Assembly: GCA_033064195.1 (NCBI GenBank)
Contig: JARBJD010000063.1
Span: 186,001 to 250,000 of the forward strand
DNA length: 64,000 nt
Reading direction: 5' to 3'
Origin: Blattamonas nauphoetae
Lineage: Eukaryota > Preaxostyla > Oxymonadida
The notes under the pieces: model-generated
Seen by the model: the letters and a program-made list of their open reading frames with translations, nothing else
The model's database searches: none
What the model was told of the DNA's origin: nothing
Shown: positions 42,960-54,117 of the stretch, piece by piece
Layout: every line of letters begins with the position of its first letter
Position numbering within the stretch: position 1 is the stretch's first letter
Made by a program: the position numbers and the translations under genes

Positions 42960-43839
42960 AAAGATGGTGTGAATCTACTGGATGGAACGAAAATGATGTG
43001 AAAGTGATTTCTCAATCCGAACCACCAATCGCGATCGTTCTTTCGTTGTGAGCAACTGCAAACTGTGTCGATCTCATTTCTCAATATTGATCGATTGAGG
43101 CGCTCTGAAAAGCGAGTTGATGAGTGATGACGTGTAAGAGTGAGCGAAGACACTGTTCGGGTGAGATGGCAACACGAATGGTAAACTGTATTTCCTGTTG
43201 GCTGTTGGTGAGACTGAGTTAGTGACAGCAATTGTATAGAAAAGAAGAGTGGGTGGGCGCCATGACATGAGTGCACTGATGAACCAGCCTTACTTTCAGC
43301 AGGGATTCTGTCTGACTGAAGATCATCCGAGGCAACGAAAGAGTGTGTTCCACCTGGTGGAATCATCGGTATCCTCTCAGACATTGAAGCAGTGCCAATA
43401 GCAAGGAGAGATGTGAGAGCTGCAGCGGGATCGTTCTTTGCTTCCTCTTTGTTTTGTCTGATTTTGGAAGGTGTTTCATGGTTTAAGCTGGTCGAATGAA
43501 TGGGGTAAGTGAGGATTGAAGAGATTCTGAATTCATCAAAGATGAATGTGGTGCATTGAAAAATGACAAGTAGAACGAATTCGGAGACTCACTTCCTGAA
43601 AAGGAGTGGCATGCCATTCGTGAAGATGGTGGAGACATCAAAGAGAGTGGGTTCGATTGGATCGAACATGCATACTTGTTTGGAGAGTTTGAGTCTCTGA
43701 GGGAAAAAATGGCTGCTATTTTCATGAGATAGAACCGCAATCGAGATCCTGAATGTGTGAAAACCGTGGAACGCACAAATAATGGACAATTGGTAACCGA
43801 ACGGCTCCAAACAGCAAATTTGGACATGTACTTCTGCAA
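42960..43839 (-). pseudogene. Multi-exon gene fragment, unrecognised
   Basis: Minus-strand coding-like pieces in order: PFGYQLSIICAFHGFHTFRI to TIFTNGMPLLFR, then NKEEAKNDPAAALTSLLAIG and GGTHSFVASDDLQSDRIPAE followed by GTAAGG (donor-like), then KYSLPFVLPSHPNSVFAHSY. This could be a real gene with short introns or a decaying one. I could not settle all junctions and do not know the family. Confidence 0.35.
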
Positions 43840-43945
43840 GACTACCTATTTCTTGTTCATAGAATACAATTTAGTGATGAGGTCAGATCTGACCCTTTGA
43901 AGAATTGTCGAGTGACACTGACAGGCACTTTTGGCCGGTCAGCCA

Positions 43946-44591
43946 TATACCTGTGTGGCCTGGCCTGACCAATAGGAAATCACTATATTTCCTGGCCACC
44001 CACTGGCCACAAGATAAGAAAAAATGGGTGAGGGTATCGGGTTGATCAAGAATTAATTGTTCTTTTTCTCTCTCTTCCCTGGCGGTTTTTTAAAAATATC
44101 ATCTCAGAATCTTCATATCCAACATTTTTCATGTTGTTTTAGTCATCTCTCAACAAATTAGAGCTTACTCGTGCAAACTCTGAAAAAAGTGGTTTGATCG
44201 GCCACTCAATTTTTGTCTCGTTTTTCACTGTCCATCGCCTTTTTCTCTTTCGCATTACAGTTTTTCATTTTGATTTTCACAATCGTTGTGGGTGGCATTC
44301 TGATGTTCGATGACCACGTTGAACTTTTTCTTTTCACCCTCACCTTCTCGAGATATCGGGACTTCTTGGCCATTTGGCCAGGTGGTGGCCAGTGGCCAGA
44401 CTCAATCTTGAACTTTGCATTTCACCAAAATCATCTTGTTTTTATCCCATTCGATCTATCTCGCCTGTTTTTCATCTCCTGAATCGTTTTTGAAGGTGCA
44501 TTAGGCAGATCGAGAAACGAGATCCTGACCCATATTTTGAGTAAACCTCCTGACCAGTGGCCACGCCGATTTGGCTGGCCACACAGGTATA
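43946..44591 (+). mobile_element. 646-bp MITE with 8-bp target duplication, nested in a repeat
   Basis: Perfect 15-base inverted ends TATACCTGTGTGGCC (43946-43960) and its complement (44577-44591), bordered by the same 8 bases GTCAGCCA at 43938-43945 and 44592-44599. Removing element and one duplication rejoins an AGGCATGGCTGACCGGCC-type repeat (reverse orientation), which it evidently split. The interior is rich in GGCCA and has no transposase. The 8-bp duplication suggests hAT, although the ends differ from the 521-bp MITE. Confidence 0.75.
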
Positions 44592-44621
44592 GTCAGCCAT
44601 GCCTAATTCCATCAGTATACT

Positions 44622-44970
44622 AGGCATGGGCAGTGGTCGGTCTGAAAGCAACGAGTCCAGTCCCCAAAAATAAAAGAGTCGGCGACTTTTTTGAAGTGCC
44701 TTTTAATCGAGTGGTAGCACGGAAGCTTTTTGCTCCCCGGACCCAGGATCGAATCCCGCCAGAGTCACTTTATAACCCTCTTTTTCTCATTTTTGATTCA
44801 TAACATCTCTATAATTTGTTCATCTCATTTTTCCCCAAATTAAAGTGCAAAAGGTCGTGGTTCAAGAGTCCTTGAGTCGGTCTGTCTTTCCCCAACATCG
44901 GACAAAAAATCGGCCTGTCCGACCGACACCGACTCTTTGTTTTGGTTCTGACTGCTTGTCCACGGATTTA
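44622..44970 (+). mobile_element. tRNA-derived SINE-like repeat, locus 2
   Basis: Starts AGGCATGGGCAGTGG. The A box is at 44704-44714 (TAATCGAGTGG, one change) and the B box at 44746-44756 (GGATCGAATCC). It has the same body and stem as loci 1 and 3. Confidence 0.7.
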
Positions 44971-45370
44971 AAGAACAGTAAAATGGTCTTCTTTTTCTTC
45001 TCGGACCTTATTTATCGTTTTCCCTCATGATCTCGCTCAAGATAGATTGTCGTCCCACTGCCGAATCAGATCAAGACATGATACTCCATATTATCAACGG
45101 TCCTTCATTTATCTTATTCAAAGTTTGTTTTCTTCCCCTTTTTCGACATTATTTCTCTCTTCAGGACGGTTAGAATACAGGCACGCTTATGAAGACCAAT
45201 GTCCCCTCCATCGACTATCTCACACTTGAAGTGCCTCTCCTGCATGAGTCTGTTCTCACTTTCAATCATTCTCCGCCTTCCTTTGCGTTCATTTTCATAT
45301 CCGAACATCAATAGACTCCCATTTCTCGATTCATGACTTTCCCTCTTTTCTAATTTGTGATTTGTTGCAG
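44971..45370 (+). pseudogene. ARM-like gene fragment, locus 2 of 3 (truncated)
   Basis: From the end of the SINE-like body to about 45240 the DNA is alignable with loci 1 and 3 (for example CCCACTGCCGAATCAGATCA). Similarity then fades and an LCAT-type exon begins after a TTTGTTGCAG acceptor. The junction suggests that the fragment was placed next to, or replaced the 5' part of, the LCAT-type gene. Confidence 0.4.
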
Positions 45371-47463
45371 CACTCGAAGCTACTATCACGACATGATTCG
45401 GATGTTCCTTGCATACGGATACGTGCCTGGGATTTCGCTGTTTGGTTCTCCTTACGATTGGCGGCAGTGTCTTGCAGCAGACAGCATCCTGATTCATGAA
45501 TCCTCTCCGGACACGAATCCGACAAGCATTCCATGCGTGTGGGAATCTGAATGTAGACACTATCACACCTTCAATGGGAACTCTTGTGTTTCGCAGTTTC
45601 GTGCATCTTTTCGCCGACGAGAACATTCAATTTGTCCGCCGATGGATAGCAATCGCACCGCCTTTTCAGGGTGGTACGCATGTATTGCGGGCACTTCTGT
45701 TCGGATACAATTTGGGGCTGCCAAAGTTCGTGATCTCGCCGAATCTGATGCAGCTGATGGAACAGGTGATCATGCTACCATTTTGGTTCAGAACGCTCAC
45801 TGACCTTCCTTCCACCTCTGAACTGACATTGAAGTCTCGAGAGAAGGACGACTTAACGTTTAATGGATTAATCAATCAGACGGATGGAACATGCATGGAC
45901 TGCGAGGCTGTAGACACGCTGGAAGAAGAAGAGGCGATGTTTGAACATATTTGGGGCAACACACTCTTCCATTCGCAGATCAAGGGCAATCTAATCTTAT
46001 CATTGGAGCTGCGCGAAAAGATGGTGATGAACAACGGCGAAGGCGACTATGTCTCATCACGATACACTCCAACCGTGTGTACAACCTCTACAAATGCGGA
46101 GAGAGCTTTCATGTGGAGAACGGGCACGCCACCATTCCACCATCGTTCTCACCGTCCTTCCTCCAAAATCGGGCGAATCCGGCGTTTTGGGCGTTTTCGG
46201 ATGCGAATCTCGACGGGAGGGATCTGCAGGCGAGCGAGCGGGATTTGACAAACCCAATTTTCCCACCGTTCCCCACAACTCAAATGATGAGCCCGAACCA
46301 CCCGCCGCCGCAGCCACGACGCTCCCTCCACGTCTTCCCCGACGAGAGCAGGAACGCATTCGATCTGTTCGCAACGCAGAAGCAGGACCCGCCGCAGAAA
46401 GGGACGCACACGCACGACTTCAAGCGAGTGGCGCTTCTGCCGTTTGTGGAGAGAAAGGACGCGGGCGAGTCGTCGCTGAAGAGTCGGATTCTAGCGGGCG
46501 TGTTTGATGTGCTGTCGACCACAGAATATCGTCTGCGTCGGGAGAACGACAAGAAGGCGCGAGACAGATTTCAGGAATCGTGGCAGAAGGCACTCGAACG
46601 AAGCGACGAACTGAAATTCAACCAAGATGACGACGAGTTCGATTTGATGCGGTTTGGACGAGACGACAGGCGAGAAGGATGAAGAGAGGATACAGCTGGT
46701 CTGCCGCTGGTGGAGGAGAGTGTGTGTGGAGCAAGTGAGTTGGAGGCCCAAACTCTCTTCCGTCACCGTCAGCTCAGCCGAAGACAGTTCGGGCAGAACC
46801 AGACAATCCCCGTCTGCCCGATATACCCTCATTCGGGTCAATTGCCACCCAACCAACAGTTTCTACGAAACACTACGAAACGAGTCAGACTCCACCGAAC
46901 ACAATCCACTCCTGTTTTACCACACCAAACCAGAACTCAGCCACATCCACTCCGTCCACTCCACACACTCAAGACTCATCCACTCCACCCTCGTCGAGAC
47001 GCACGTCCTCCCCAAGCCAATCCCCACACAACCCTTCGCCTCCTTCGACCGCGTCTGTCTCTCCCTCGAATCCTCTCACCACTTCTTTCCCAGCCGAGCT
47101 GAGCACGGACTGCAACATCGACACCCACCTGTTTCTCGTCCAGCACTCTGGTGCCCACTCTGTCCACTCCCTCTTCCGCGAAATCTACGGAAGCACACTT
47201 GGGATGGCGACCGAACTGTTCTCACGTTCTGCGCAGTGATGGGACTGCCACTGCCGTTCGTGTCGGTGAAGAAGGACAGAGTGGAAGAGAAGAAGAAGGG
47301 ATTCTTTGAGATTGGGGCGCTGCCAGCGAAGATCTCGACGCAGCGGGCGCCGAAGAAGACGCTGTGGAAGACGAAGGATGTTCCGTTTGCGTTTACACAA
47401 CCGTCGAGTGGGTTTGGGTTTCCAGAGGCAGAGCAGATGGAGGGAGAGGAAAGGAGTGAATGA
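45371..47463 (+). pseudogene. LCAT-type acyltransferase/phospholipase, frame-broken
   Basis: The plus strand opens with SYYHDMIRMFLAYGYVPGIS and FGSPYDWRQ, the Y..M...L...GY and APYDWR blocks of lecithin:cholesterol acyltransferases. Next come TPSMGTLVFRSFVHLFAD, around the nucleophile Ser (usually GHSMGG), and RRWIAIAPPFQGGTHVLRAL, then FHVENGHATIP. A long Pro-rich and charged C-terminal extension ends at 47463. The reading moves between frames at least four times (about 45463-45496, 46040-46100, 46654-46682 and 47060-47240), and the two conserved Gly-His and Gly around the nucleophile are altered. It is therefore probably a pseudogene, unless these are sequencing errors. Family members hydrolyse or transfer phospholipid acyl chains. 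Confidence 0.65.
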
Positions 47464-47887
47464 CAACGAGAAGGGAACATGGCCAATCCACCAATCCTCC
47501 CACAACCCTCCAAACAACCGGAGAAGAGGTACAAAGTTAGTCTGATTAGGCAGATGAAGCTGCGTGTGAGAAGGAAGAAGACAGACGAGAAGAAAGAGGA
47601 AGTGAAGAGAAAGCGGAGATGAGAGCGAGACAATGCTGACACTTTCACAGCCTATTCTCCAATTTTTTATTAATTTTTGTTCTGTTTCAAGAAATTCTCT
47701 TCAACGAAGTGATCAACACATTTTCAATTCCATTGATTCAGAAACAAAGGGAATCAAAGAAAAGAGAACTCTTTCCCCACAGTTTCTGAAAAAAGAACGG
47801 AAATTTAACGTTGAAAAAAAGAAAGAGAAGGTCGCTACGACTTCATCTTCAAGTTTGCTAAAAAGGGGCACGATCACGAAAAAAAGC
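47464..47887. other. Downstream flank of the LCAT-type gene
   Basis: Lys/Arg-rich frames with no domain; nothing supported. Confidence 0.3.
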
Positions 47888-47937
47888 AGTCGGTCGGTCG
47901 ACGAGCAGTCGGACCGACCGCTGCCCATCCCTACAGT
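47888..47937 (-). repeat. TAGG.ATGGGCAGCGGTCGG palindromic repeat, copy 2
   Basis: About 47 bases identical or nearly so to 40014-40068, in reverse. Its outer end touches another ATGGCTGACC-type repeat starting at about 47941. Confidence 0.7.
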
Positions 47938-47940
47938 ATA

Positions 47941-48400
47941 CATGGCTGACCTGACTGGAAATCTCGAAAATCGAGAAATCCGACTGGCAGTCACTGACTT
48001 GAGATTTTTAATTATGGGTCGGATCTCGGAGAAATTGAAGTTTTGCCGATGATCAAGATCTCCATTCATTGATGAAAATGTGACCTATTGACAGTCAAAA
48101 CAATTATAACAAGTGTTTTATGACATAAAAATGCAAAATTAATGTTTTTATTGTTCTGAGAAATTCTAAGGGGAGATCAAGGTCCAGTCAGTGACTGTCA
48201 GTCGGGATTTCACTGACATGAGCGTTTTTCTCAATATATAGGGCGTTCTAGAAACTAAAAGTTGAAAAATATCATAGAGGGAAGTGAGAAGAATGTGTGG
48301 TCACAACAAGCCATTCATAATTCACTATAGTTGTCGAGAAAAAGGCTCGTGTCAGTGTTTTTTGGGGACAGTCAGTGACCTGACTTTGTCAGTTATGTGT
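47941..48400 (+). repeat. GTCAGTGAC-rich repeat region
   Basis: Begins ATGGCTGACCTGACTGG and contains several CAGTCAGTGAC-type palindromes (about 47990, 48185 and 48368). It is related in style to the GACCGGTCAGT repeats but more diverged. Non-coding. Confidence 0.4.
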
Positions 48401-49690
48401 AGCTTTTTTGATCGCTTTTCAACTTCATATTATTCATTCATACACTTCACATCCGCACATTACAGTTGAATTTTGATTCTTTTTTCATGATAAAACCTCA
48501 ATCTAGAGAAATAGCTGTTTTTCATCTTGACACTTTTCCTTGTGTTTTTCCAGAAGGACTCGTTCTTTCCTTCTCTCCTTTCTCCTTCGACTACTCATTA
48601 ATGTGTTCTTGACAAATCATAATAGAGGAAATTATTATCTTGAAATGATAGACAATGGTGAGATGACAAAAACAACAAGTGACAAGTGGTCAGACTGTTG
48701 TATTAAATCGATAGTAAATAGAAGAGATGAAAATAGCATAAAAAGAGTTGAAAGTGGTGCCGTAGTCCAGGCCGGTATCCGTCATAAATACAACAATTGA
48801 AAGTCAAATGATGAAAACTAGCATTTGAATGAGAAGGAAGAGAAAGAAATGATGAGGATAATGAAAGCATACCTATGATGACATTTCAAAGGATGGACGA
48901 ACGACCATTTTTGCTATTACTTCTATCTAAGCGAGAAAGATGGATGAAAATGAGATGAATGAGGATGACATTGTTTAGAATAAGGATGGATGCTAGAGAA
49001 AAAGAAATGCGAAAACTCAGTGAAAAAAGTGTGAATGTGAAGTGGTGAGATTTGGATAAGGTAAATCGTGAAATTGATGAATAAACGGCGGAACGATTCG
49101 TGACGTGTGATAACACGTTAAAAGAAGTCAAAAAATCGAAATTTGGAAAACAAACCAGATATAGTATGATGTGTATGTGTAAGTTCACGATTACAAACAC
49201 CTCCATCCATCTTTGATGAACGAGGAAGCTTGTCAGAAAATGATGAGGTGGGAGTGATCTCTGCGTTGAGAAACTAATCAGACGAACGAGGATATGTGAA
49301 GGATGAAATGACTGATGAATCAAACAATGATGCATAAGAGGAAAAAGAAACTAGAAATGACGATGAGCGTGTTGGTGAACGAGTTGACAATCAAAAAGTG
49401 ATGAACGACCACATTCCAGCTAGAACACATCTCCACCCCGTCAACCACTCGCCGAGACCCGACTGGAAGGCGATGAGGTGATGACAACTTGCGTGGGGAG
49501 GGCACAGTGTGGTGGGATGGTGTTGTCAAACGAACATCTCTCTCGCTCTGTCGACGGGACAGAGTTTGGGTGTGGTGATGAGAAAAGAAAGAGCGTCAGT
49601 GGGAGCGCTGCCTCTTCGACGAGGTGTGTGGGTTTGGAGGGATGAGGAGAAAGACAGGGTGGGATTCGAGTTTGGGGAGGATGAGAGGGT
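48401..49690. other. AT-rich stretch; no supported gene
   Basis: Low-complexity Ser/Ile/Phe frames on the minus strand (48886-49335) are not convincing. A plus frame at 49509-49690 looks somewhat protein-like but runs straight into the short-unit repeat. Confidence 0.3.
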
Positions 49691-49775
49691 AGGTCTAGAC
49701 TCAGATCCGAAAAAGTCTAGACGCAGATCTGCAGATCGGTCTAGGCGCAGATCTCGAAGTCTACACGCAGATCTC
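49691..49775 (+). repeat. GTCTAGACGCAGATCT short-unit repeat, copy 1
   Basis: Four units of about 20-24 bases, each with TCTA followed by CAGATC. The reverse copy at 54118-54202 is almost identical. The two bracket a 4.3-kb segment containing one long gene. Confidence 0.8.
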
Positions 49776-50640
49776 TCTTTCTTCGTGTTATTTTCGACTT
49801 TGAATCACATTTTAATCTTCTCAAACCTAAATATAGACATCGTATCCTGTTTTTGGGCTTTTCACTTCACTTAACAGCATTATTGCATCAGTTGATTCAA
49901 ATCTCGATCAGAACCTGGGTTGATCAAGTCTCATCGCCTGCACAACGAATAACTGCACCTGGCTGGATGCTCCCCAGCAAGTGTTTGTTCTCCCATTCCT
50001 TTTCCATACTCCTTTTCATCATCATCGTTTCCACTACTGAATTCCACCAGCAACCAGCGTTTGCCAATGCCCCTGTAAAATTCTGGATTCAATTTCACCA
50101 GATATCCTCTCTCCTCATGTCTCCAAGTTCACTCTCACTGATCTCCTCATCCATCCTCCAGGATCTCCAATCAGAATCGACGGTTCACTCACCAATCGTA
50201 TGCCCTTCTCTTCTTCGAATATCTCTCTTGACTTCATCATCAGCATCTCATCATTATTCTGGTCATTACCTTCCCATCTTTCTTAATCCTGATGACACTC
50301 TCGTTTCCTCCACACCTCAATCGATTTTGATCTGGAACCAGTCTCCTCCGCACATGGCTGAACATTACACCCCGCTTGAAAGAAGAACAATGAAACCAGG
50401 ATGACAGGAAATGATGACGCAGGAAGAAATGTGCGAGAAGGAGCGAGAAAGGGGCATCTAAAAGATGCAAATTCGGAGGAGAGTGAACGAGGACTGAGAA
50501 AGACTGTTGAAGAACAAAGGCTGAAAGATGAAACCAAAAACCAAAGATAAACATAATTACAAGGCTGTGGACAACATAATGAGGTCAGACCAGGAAAGAA
50601 GCTGAAGGCGTGAGGAGTAACCAACTATGGCCCAAACGCG
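49776..50640. other. Unassigned stretch
   Basis: A plus frame 49853-50404 lacks an ATG near its start and has no domain. It may hold upstream exons of the following gene, but I cannot place them. Confidence 0.3.
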
Positions 50641-50727
50641 TTGTCCTCCCTGCCCAGTGCAAAGAGACATTGCAGATATGAGAAAAGCCGGAAAAACACG
50701 AAGAATATACAAGAGGGAGTGCAAAGG

Positions 50728-52182
50728 ATGAGGAGACGAGGCGGAGACACAGACATCGTTAAGGACACGCTTGTTCGAACAAATGCGGTCTTCATGACAT
50801 GCACCTTTGGCTTTGCGAGTGGTGGTTCCAAGGAAAAGACCATACACCCCTCGCTGTTGAAGATGGATGGTGGTACACAGTCAATCACCCTTCTGAACAT
50901 GACCAGCAGATCTACATCGATTTTGAAGCTGTCAACAGCTGATTCTGGACGAATAGTGTCCGAAAACGCAAACTCTCTTCCAGGCATCTATCGCCCTCGT
51001 CCAATCGTTCCTGGTCTCCAATTGCCAAGCGAGATGATGGCATGGAAATCCTCCTTCTTCTCGTCGCTTTCTGAGAACTCGGAGTCTGTTCAGCGGATTG
51101 ATGAACAGGAATTGGACCGTCTTGGCGGATGGAGGCGAGCAGTCCTCTTGATCGACGAAATCTGCATCATGTGCCGTGGACAGGAAGACAATTTAATCCA
51201 ATCTGTCGTCACAGAACTTGTCGACAACGGCGATATCTCCAAACTAACAAGGGTCCTCACGAAGATCATCGTAATCCCAGATGCCAACGCTAACACAAGA
51301 CACCATCACACTCGACCACCTGACACTCAATTCAGTCAACAGAACAGCCAACCATTCTATTCATATTTGCGAGAGAATGACAAGGCAGATCAGATTTCTA
51401 CGCCCCTCACGCCAACACCACCGAAACAGACGTCGCCTTTCCTTGCCCTCACGAATACGCTTCTGTCGTTGCTCTCGTTCAACGCACAGGCTGTTATCAC
51501 CGCACATCAGGACGAACATGTCCAGAATTATCCCTCTCTGCACACCATCGTGTTCGCGATCCTCTTTGCATCACCGAGATCAATCACGCAACAATTGTTT
51601 GATGTGGTTTTTCTCATAATGACAAATACACCAGCGTCCCATCCCCTTTCTTCGCTGATCACTAAGCACCTAATTCCGCTCCTATTCAGCCCCATCACGT
51701 CAGTCCCTCTGACCCATCAACTCTCCCTCTTTCCTCCCCCAAAACCCAACCTTTCCGACAACCACGCCCTCCAAGAAGTCCTGACACTCTCACTCGCGGG
51801 TATTCCCTCATCTTCAGACGAGATCTCCTCGCGTGATCTGGTGTCCCTTCATCCGTGTACCGATTGCTCATTCTGCCTAAACGCATGGAAACACAGAACA
51901 GGTGTTGCAGATCTCGAAGATGAATCGATCCCGACATTTCCTCTTTCTTCTGTCCCCCTCCAGCAACTGTGTGAACTGGCGTGCCATTTGGTATCCACGA
52001 GTCACCCTCAAATCCTCTCTTTCTTCTCAAACTCGGTGTTCACCCAGCATATTCTTATTTTGTTCGGACAGATCCCCATTTCTTCCTCGTTTAGTTTGCC
52101 CGCTCTTCGCTACCTTCGAACCGCCCTCCATTCGTCCAACACTCTTTTGACCTTATTTTTCCCCCAAACACGCCAAACATGA
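50728..52182 (+). CDS. Large helical hypothetical protein, first frame
   Basis: The first in-frame ATG is at 50728, and the frame is open a little further upstream. About 484 residues. The N-terminal 100 residues are nondescript. From LPSEMMAWKSSFFSSLSENS onward the protein is helical, with hydrophobic repeats such as LLIDEICIMCRGQEDNLIQS, FLALTNTLLSLLSFNAQAVI and LPALRYLRTALHSSNTLLTL, suggesting an ARM/HEAT-like scaffold. It ends in a frame whose stop overlaps the next frame's ATG (ATGA at 52179). In a eukaryote this most likely means a frameshift, a sequencing error or a missed tiny intron, not two genes. Confidence 0.5.
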   Translation: MRRRGGDTDIVKDTLVRTNAVFMTCTFGFASGGSKEKTIHPSLLKMDGGTQSITLLNMTSRSTSILKLSTADSGRIVSENANSLPGIYRPRPIVPGLQLPSEMMAWKSSFFSSLSENSESVQRIDEQELDRLGGWRRAVLLIDEICIMCRGQEDNLIQSVVTELVDNGDISKLTRVLTKIIVIPDANANTRHHHTRPPDTQFSQQNSQPFYSYLRENDKADQISTPLTPTPPKQTSPFLALTNTLLSLLSFNAQAVITAHQDEHVQNYPSLHTIVFAILFASPRSITQQLFDVVFLIMTNTPASHPLSSLITKHLIPLLFSPITSVPLTHQLSLFPPPKPNLSDNHALQEVLTLSLAGIPSSSDEISSRDLVSLHPCTDCSFCLNAWKHRTGVADLEDESIPTFPLSSVPLQQLCELACHLVSTSHPQILSFFSNSVFTQHILILFGQIPISSSFSLPALRYLRTALHSSNTLLTLFFPQTRQT

Positions 52183-53903
52183 CACTTCCGTCAATTTCTG
52201 GATTAGATTTTCATCATCTCCTTTCTTTGCTGGACCAGGTGAACCTGTCGTCCTTCCTCCCGCCCGCTCTCTTCGACCACCCGTCATTCGCCCCAACCAA
52301 TCCCTTCTATCTCATCTTCACTCCATTCCTGAAACACCGTCTGTCAGATCACGCTCTGAGCTCGTCCCTTCTCGAGTTTCTCCTCACCCTCCTTCCTCAA
52401 AACCACTCATCAGAAGAAACACGCCACGGGATCCTTCTTCTCTTCGTGTACCCGTTCATGGTGATGCAGTTTGCCCAGCGTGTCCGGACCATCGAGATGG
52501 AGGGGATGGAAGAACGGCGATTGGAGGAACAGAGCTTTCGGGAAGAGATGGCACGAGTCGAACAGAACTGGGTGGGTAACCTGAAGGACAAGGGGAAGGA
52601 AGAAATCATGCTTGATTTTGTCGAATGGCGTCTTGCTCGATTTGATTGTCATTCTGTAGCAACAGTCCAAACAATCAACAACCACTCCCACACTCGCACA
52701 GTCTCTTTCACCCACAACACCCTTCTCGAGCTTCCTGAGGTGAAGGGAGTGGGGATGGTTGACGTGTTGGAGTGGCTGTGTCGAGACGAGTACATCCTCG
52801 AGCTGTGCGACGCTGTCTCCGAAGCGTTGGACGAAGATGGGACCCTCGAAGCTGATCTGGAGAAGTGGTGTTCGAAGACAAGCGAGATTCAAGAGCAGCT
52901 TCTCGTCGACCTCAAACAACGAAACGCGCAGACGAGACTCGACGCCGAGCAGCAAAGGCAAGAGGAATGGGAGTTCTTCGTCAAGTCGAGAGCGGAAGAG
53001 GAGGAGTCGAAGGCACAGAAGGCCACTGTAGTCTCAATCGATTCTCCGCCAACCCAGCCTTCGCACATTCGGGGATCGTCGCCGTGGCAGACAGACTCTC
53101 CGCTGTTCTCAACATCGCAACACTCACCGGCGTCGATCTCTCGCTCCTTCCTCTCTCTTCAGATGGCGTCGACTAGTTGGATTCCCCCGTTCCCCTCCAC
53201 CACTCCTCAGCCACGCAGCATCAACCACTCCCTCTCTGCCCAGCGCTTCATGTTTGAGGCTGGCAGTCTGAGCACAATGTCCGACAGCACACCTCCCCTG
53301 ATCAGTCTCAAAATCATGTCTCGATCGCCAGCCACGTCGGAAGAGTCTTCGGAGGCTGAGCAGAGCATCCCAACCATCTTCCATTCGCTTCACAAGTCGT
53401 CGTCTGGGAAGCAGACAGTCCCTACAGCACAATCACCGAAATCAACCCAGTCACCACCGCATGAACCAAAGCAACCGATCTTCGAGGAACTGCACTGTTC
53501 GCCGACAGATTCGCATCAGCTTCTCTTCAACACACCTCCCTTCCCACACTCCCTCCTCTCCGCTGCCACATCCTCCTCCCTGCCTCGACCCACTCCTCGC
53601 CCGCCTTCTCGCCAGTCCCCCACACTCCGTCCCTCAGGCAAAGAGGTCGAGACCGACACGTTGGGATCGTTTGAACTGGTTGGGATTGACGAGATTGAGG
53701 CTGTCGACACTGGACACTTCAACGCGTCGTCGCCCTTCTCTTCCTCTCCTTTCACGGCTTCTCTCTCGCGGTTCAGTGTAAGTGTCCCAAGTGACACCGC
53801 AACAATCTCATTCCTTCCTCAGAACTCGCCTTCAGACACGCAATCACTCGGCTTGGGAATGTCTACCGCGTTTGAGTGTGAAAGCGATGATGGAGGACAT
53901 TAA
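52179..53903 (+). CDS. Large helical hypothetical protein, second frame with disordered tail
   Basis: A frame of 574 codons continues the same helical style (LLSLLDQVNLSSFLPPALFD, LLEFLLTLLP, GILLLFVYPFMVMQFAQRVR). It then has a coiled, charged stretch (EQQRQEEWEFFVKSRAEEEE) and a 250-residue Ser/Pro/Thr-rich tail. It probably forms one protein of about 1,050 residues with 50728-52182. I do not recognise the family. The helical scaffold plus disordered tail resembles phosphatase regulatory or trafficking scaffolds, but that is only a likeness. Confidence 0.5.
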   Translation: MTLPSISGLDFHHLLSLLDQVNLSSFLPPALFDHPSFAPTNPFYLIFTPFLKHRLSDHALSSSLLEFLLTLLPQNHSSEETRHGILLLFVYPFMVMQFAQRVRTIEMEGMEERRLEEQSFREEMARVEQNWVGNLKDKGKEEIMLDFVEWRLARFDCHSVATVQTINNHSHTRTVSFTHNTLLELPEVKGVGMVDVLEWLCRDEYILELCDAVSEALDEDGTLEADLEKWCSKTSEIQEQLLVDLKQRNAQTRLDAEQQRQEEWEFFVKSRAEEEESKAQKATVVSIDSPPTQPSHIRGSSPWQTDSPLFSTSQHSPASISRSFLSLQMASTSWIPPFPSTTPQPRSINHSLSAQRFMFEAGSLSTMSDSTPPLISLKIMSRSPATSEESSEAEQSIPTIFHSLHKSSSGKQTVPTAQSPKSTQSPPHEPKQPIFEELHCSPTDSHQLLFNTPPFPHSLLSAATSSSLPRPTPRPPSRQSPTLRPSGKEVETDTLGSFELVGIDEIEAVDTGHFNASSPFSSSPFTASLSRFSVSVPSDTATISFLPQNSPSDTQSLGLGMSTAFECESDDGGH

Positions 53904-54117
53904 CAAGGCGATACGTCCTGTGGATGAAGACTGAACGGCCAGTGATTGGGATGAGGATACTGCAGCGGCAGCAAGCGACATTCATGGGTGGGATCAACTC
54001 TGAAGTCAACTCCAAACTGCAATGCCGAAAAATGCGAAATGATCAACACAAAATTCACATTTCACGTCGTATTCTTTGATTGCAAACATTTTTAAGTCGA
54101 AATGAACCAAAACAAGA

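Noticed and set aside
52179-52182. Operon-style translational coupling (ATGA)
   Set aside because: The window is clearly eukaryotic with introns; a frameshift, tiny intron or error is simpler.
50728-53903. Phosphatase 4 regulatory subunit 3 (SMEK-like) identity
   Set aside because: The helical plan is vaguely similar but I could not match specific conserved blocks.
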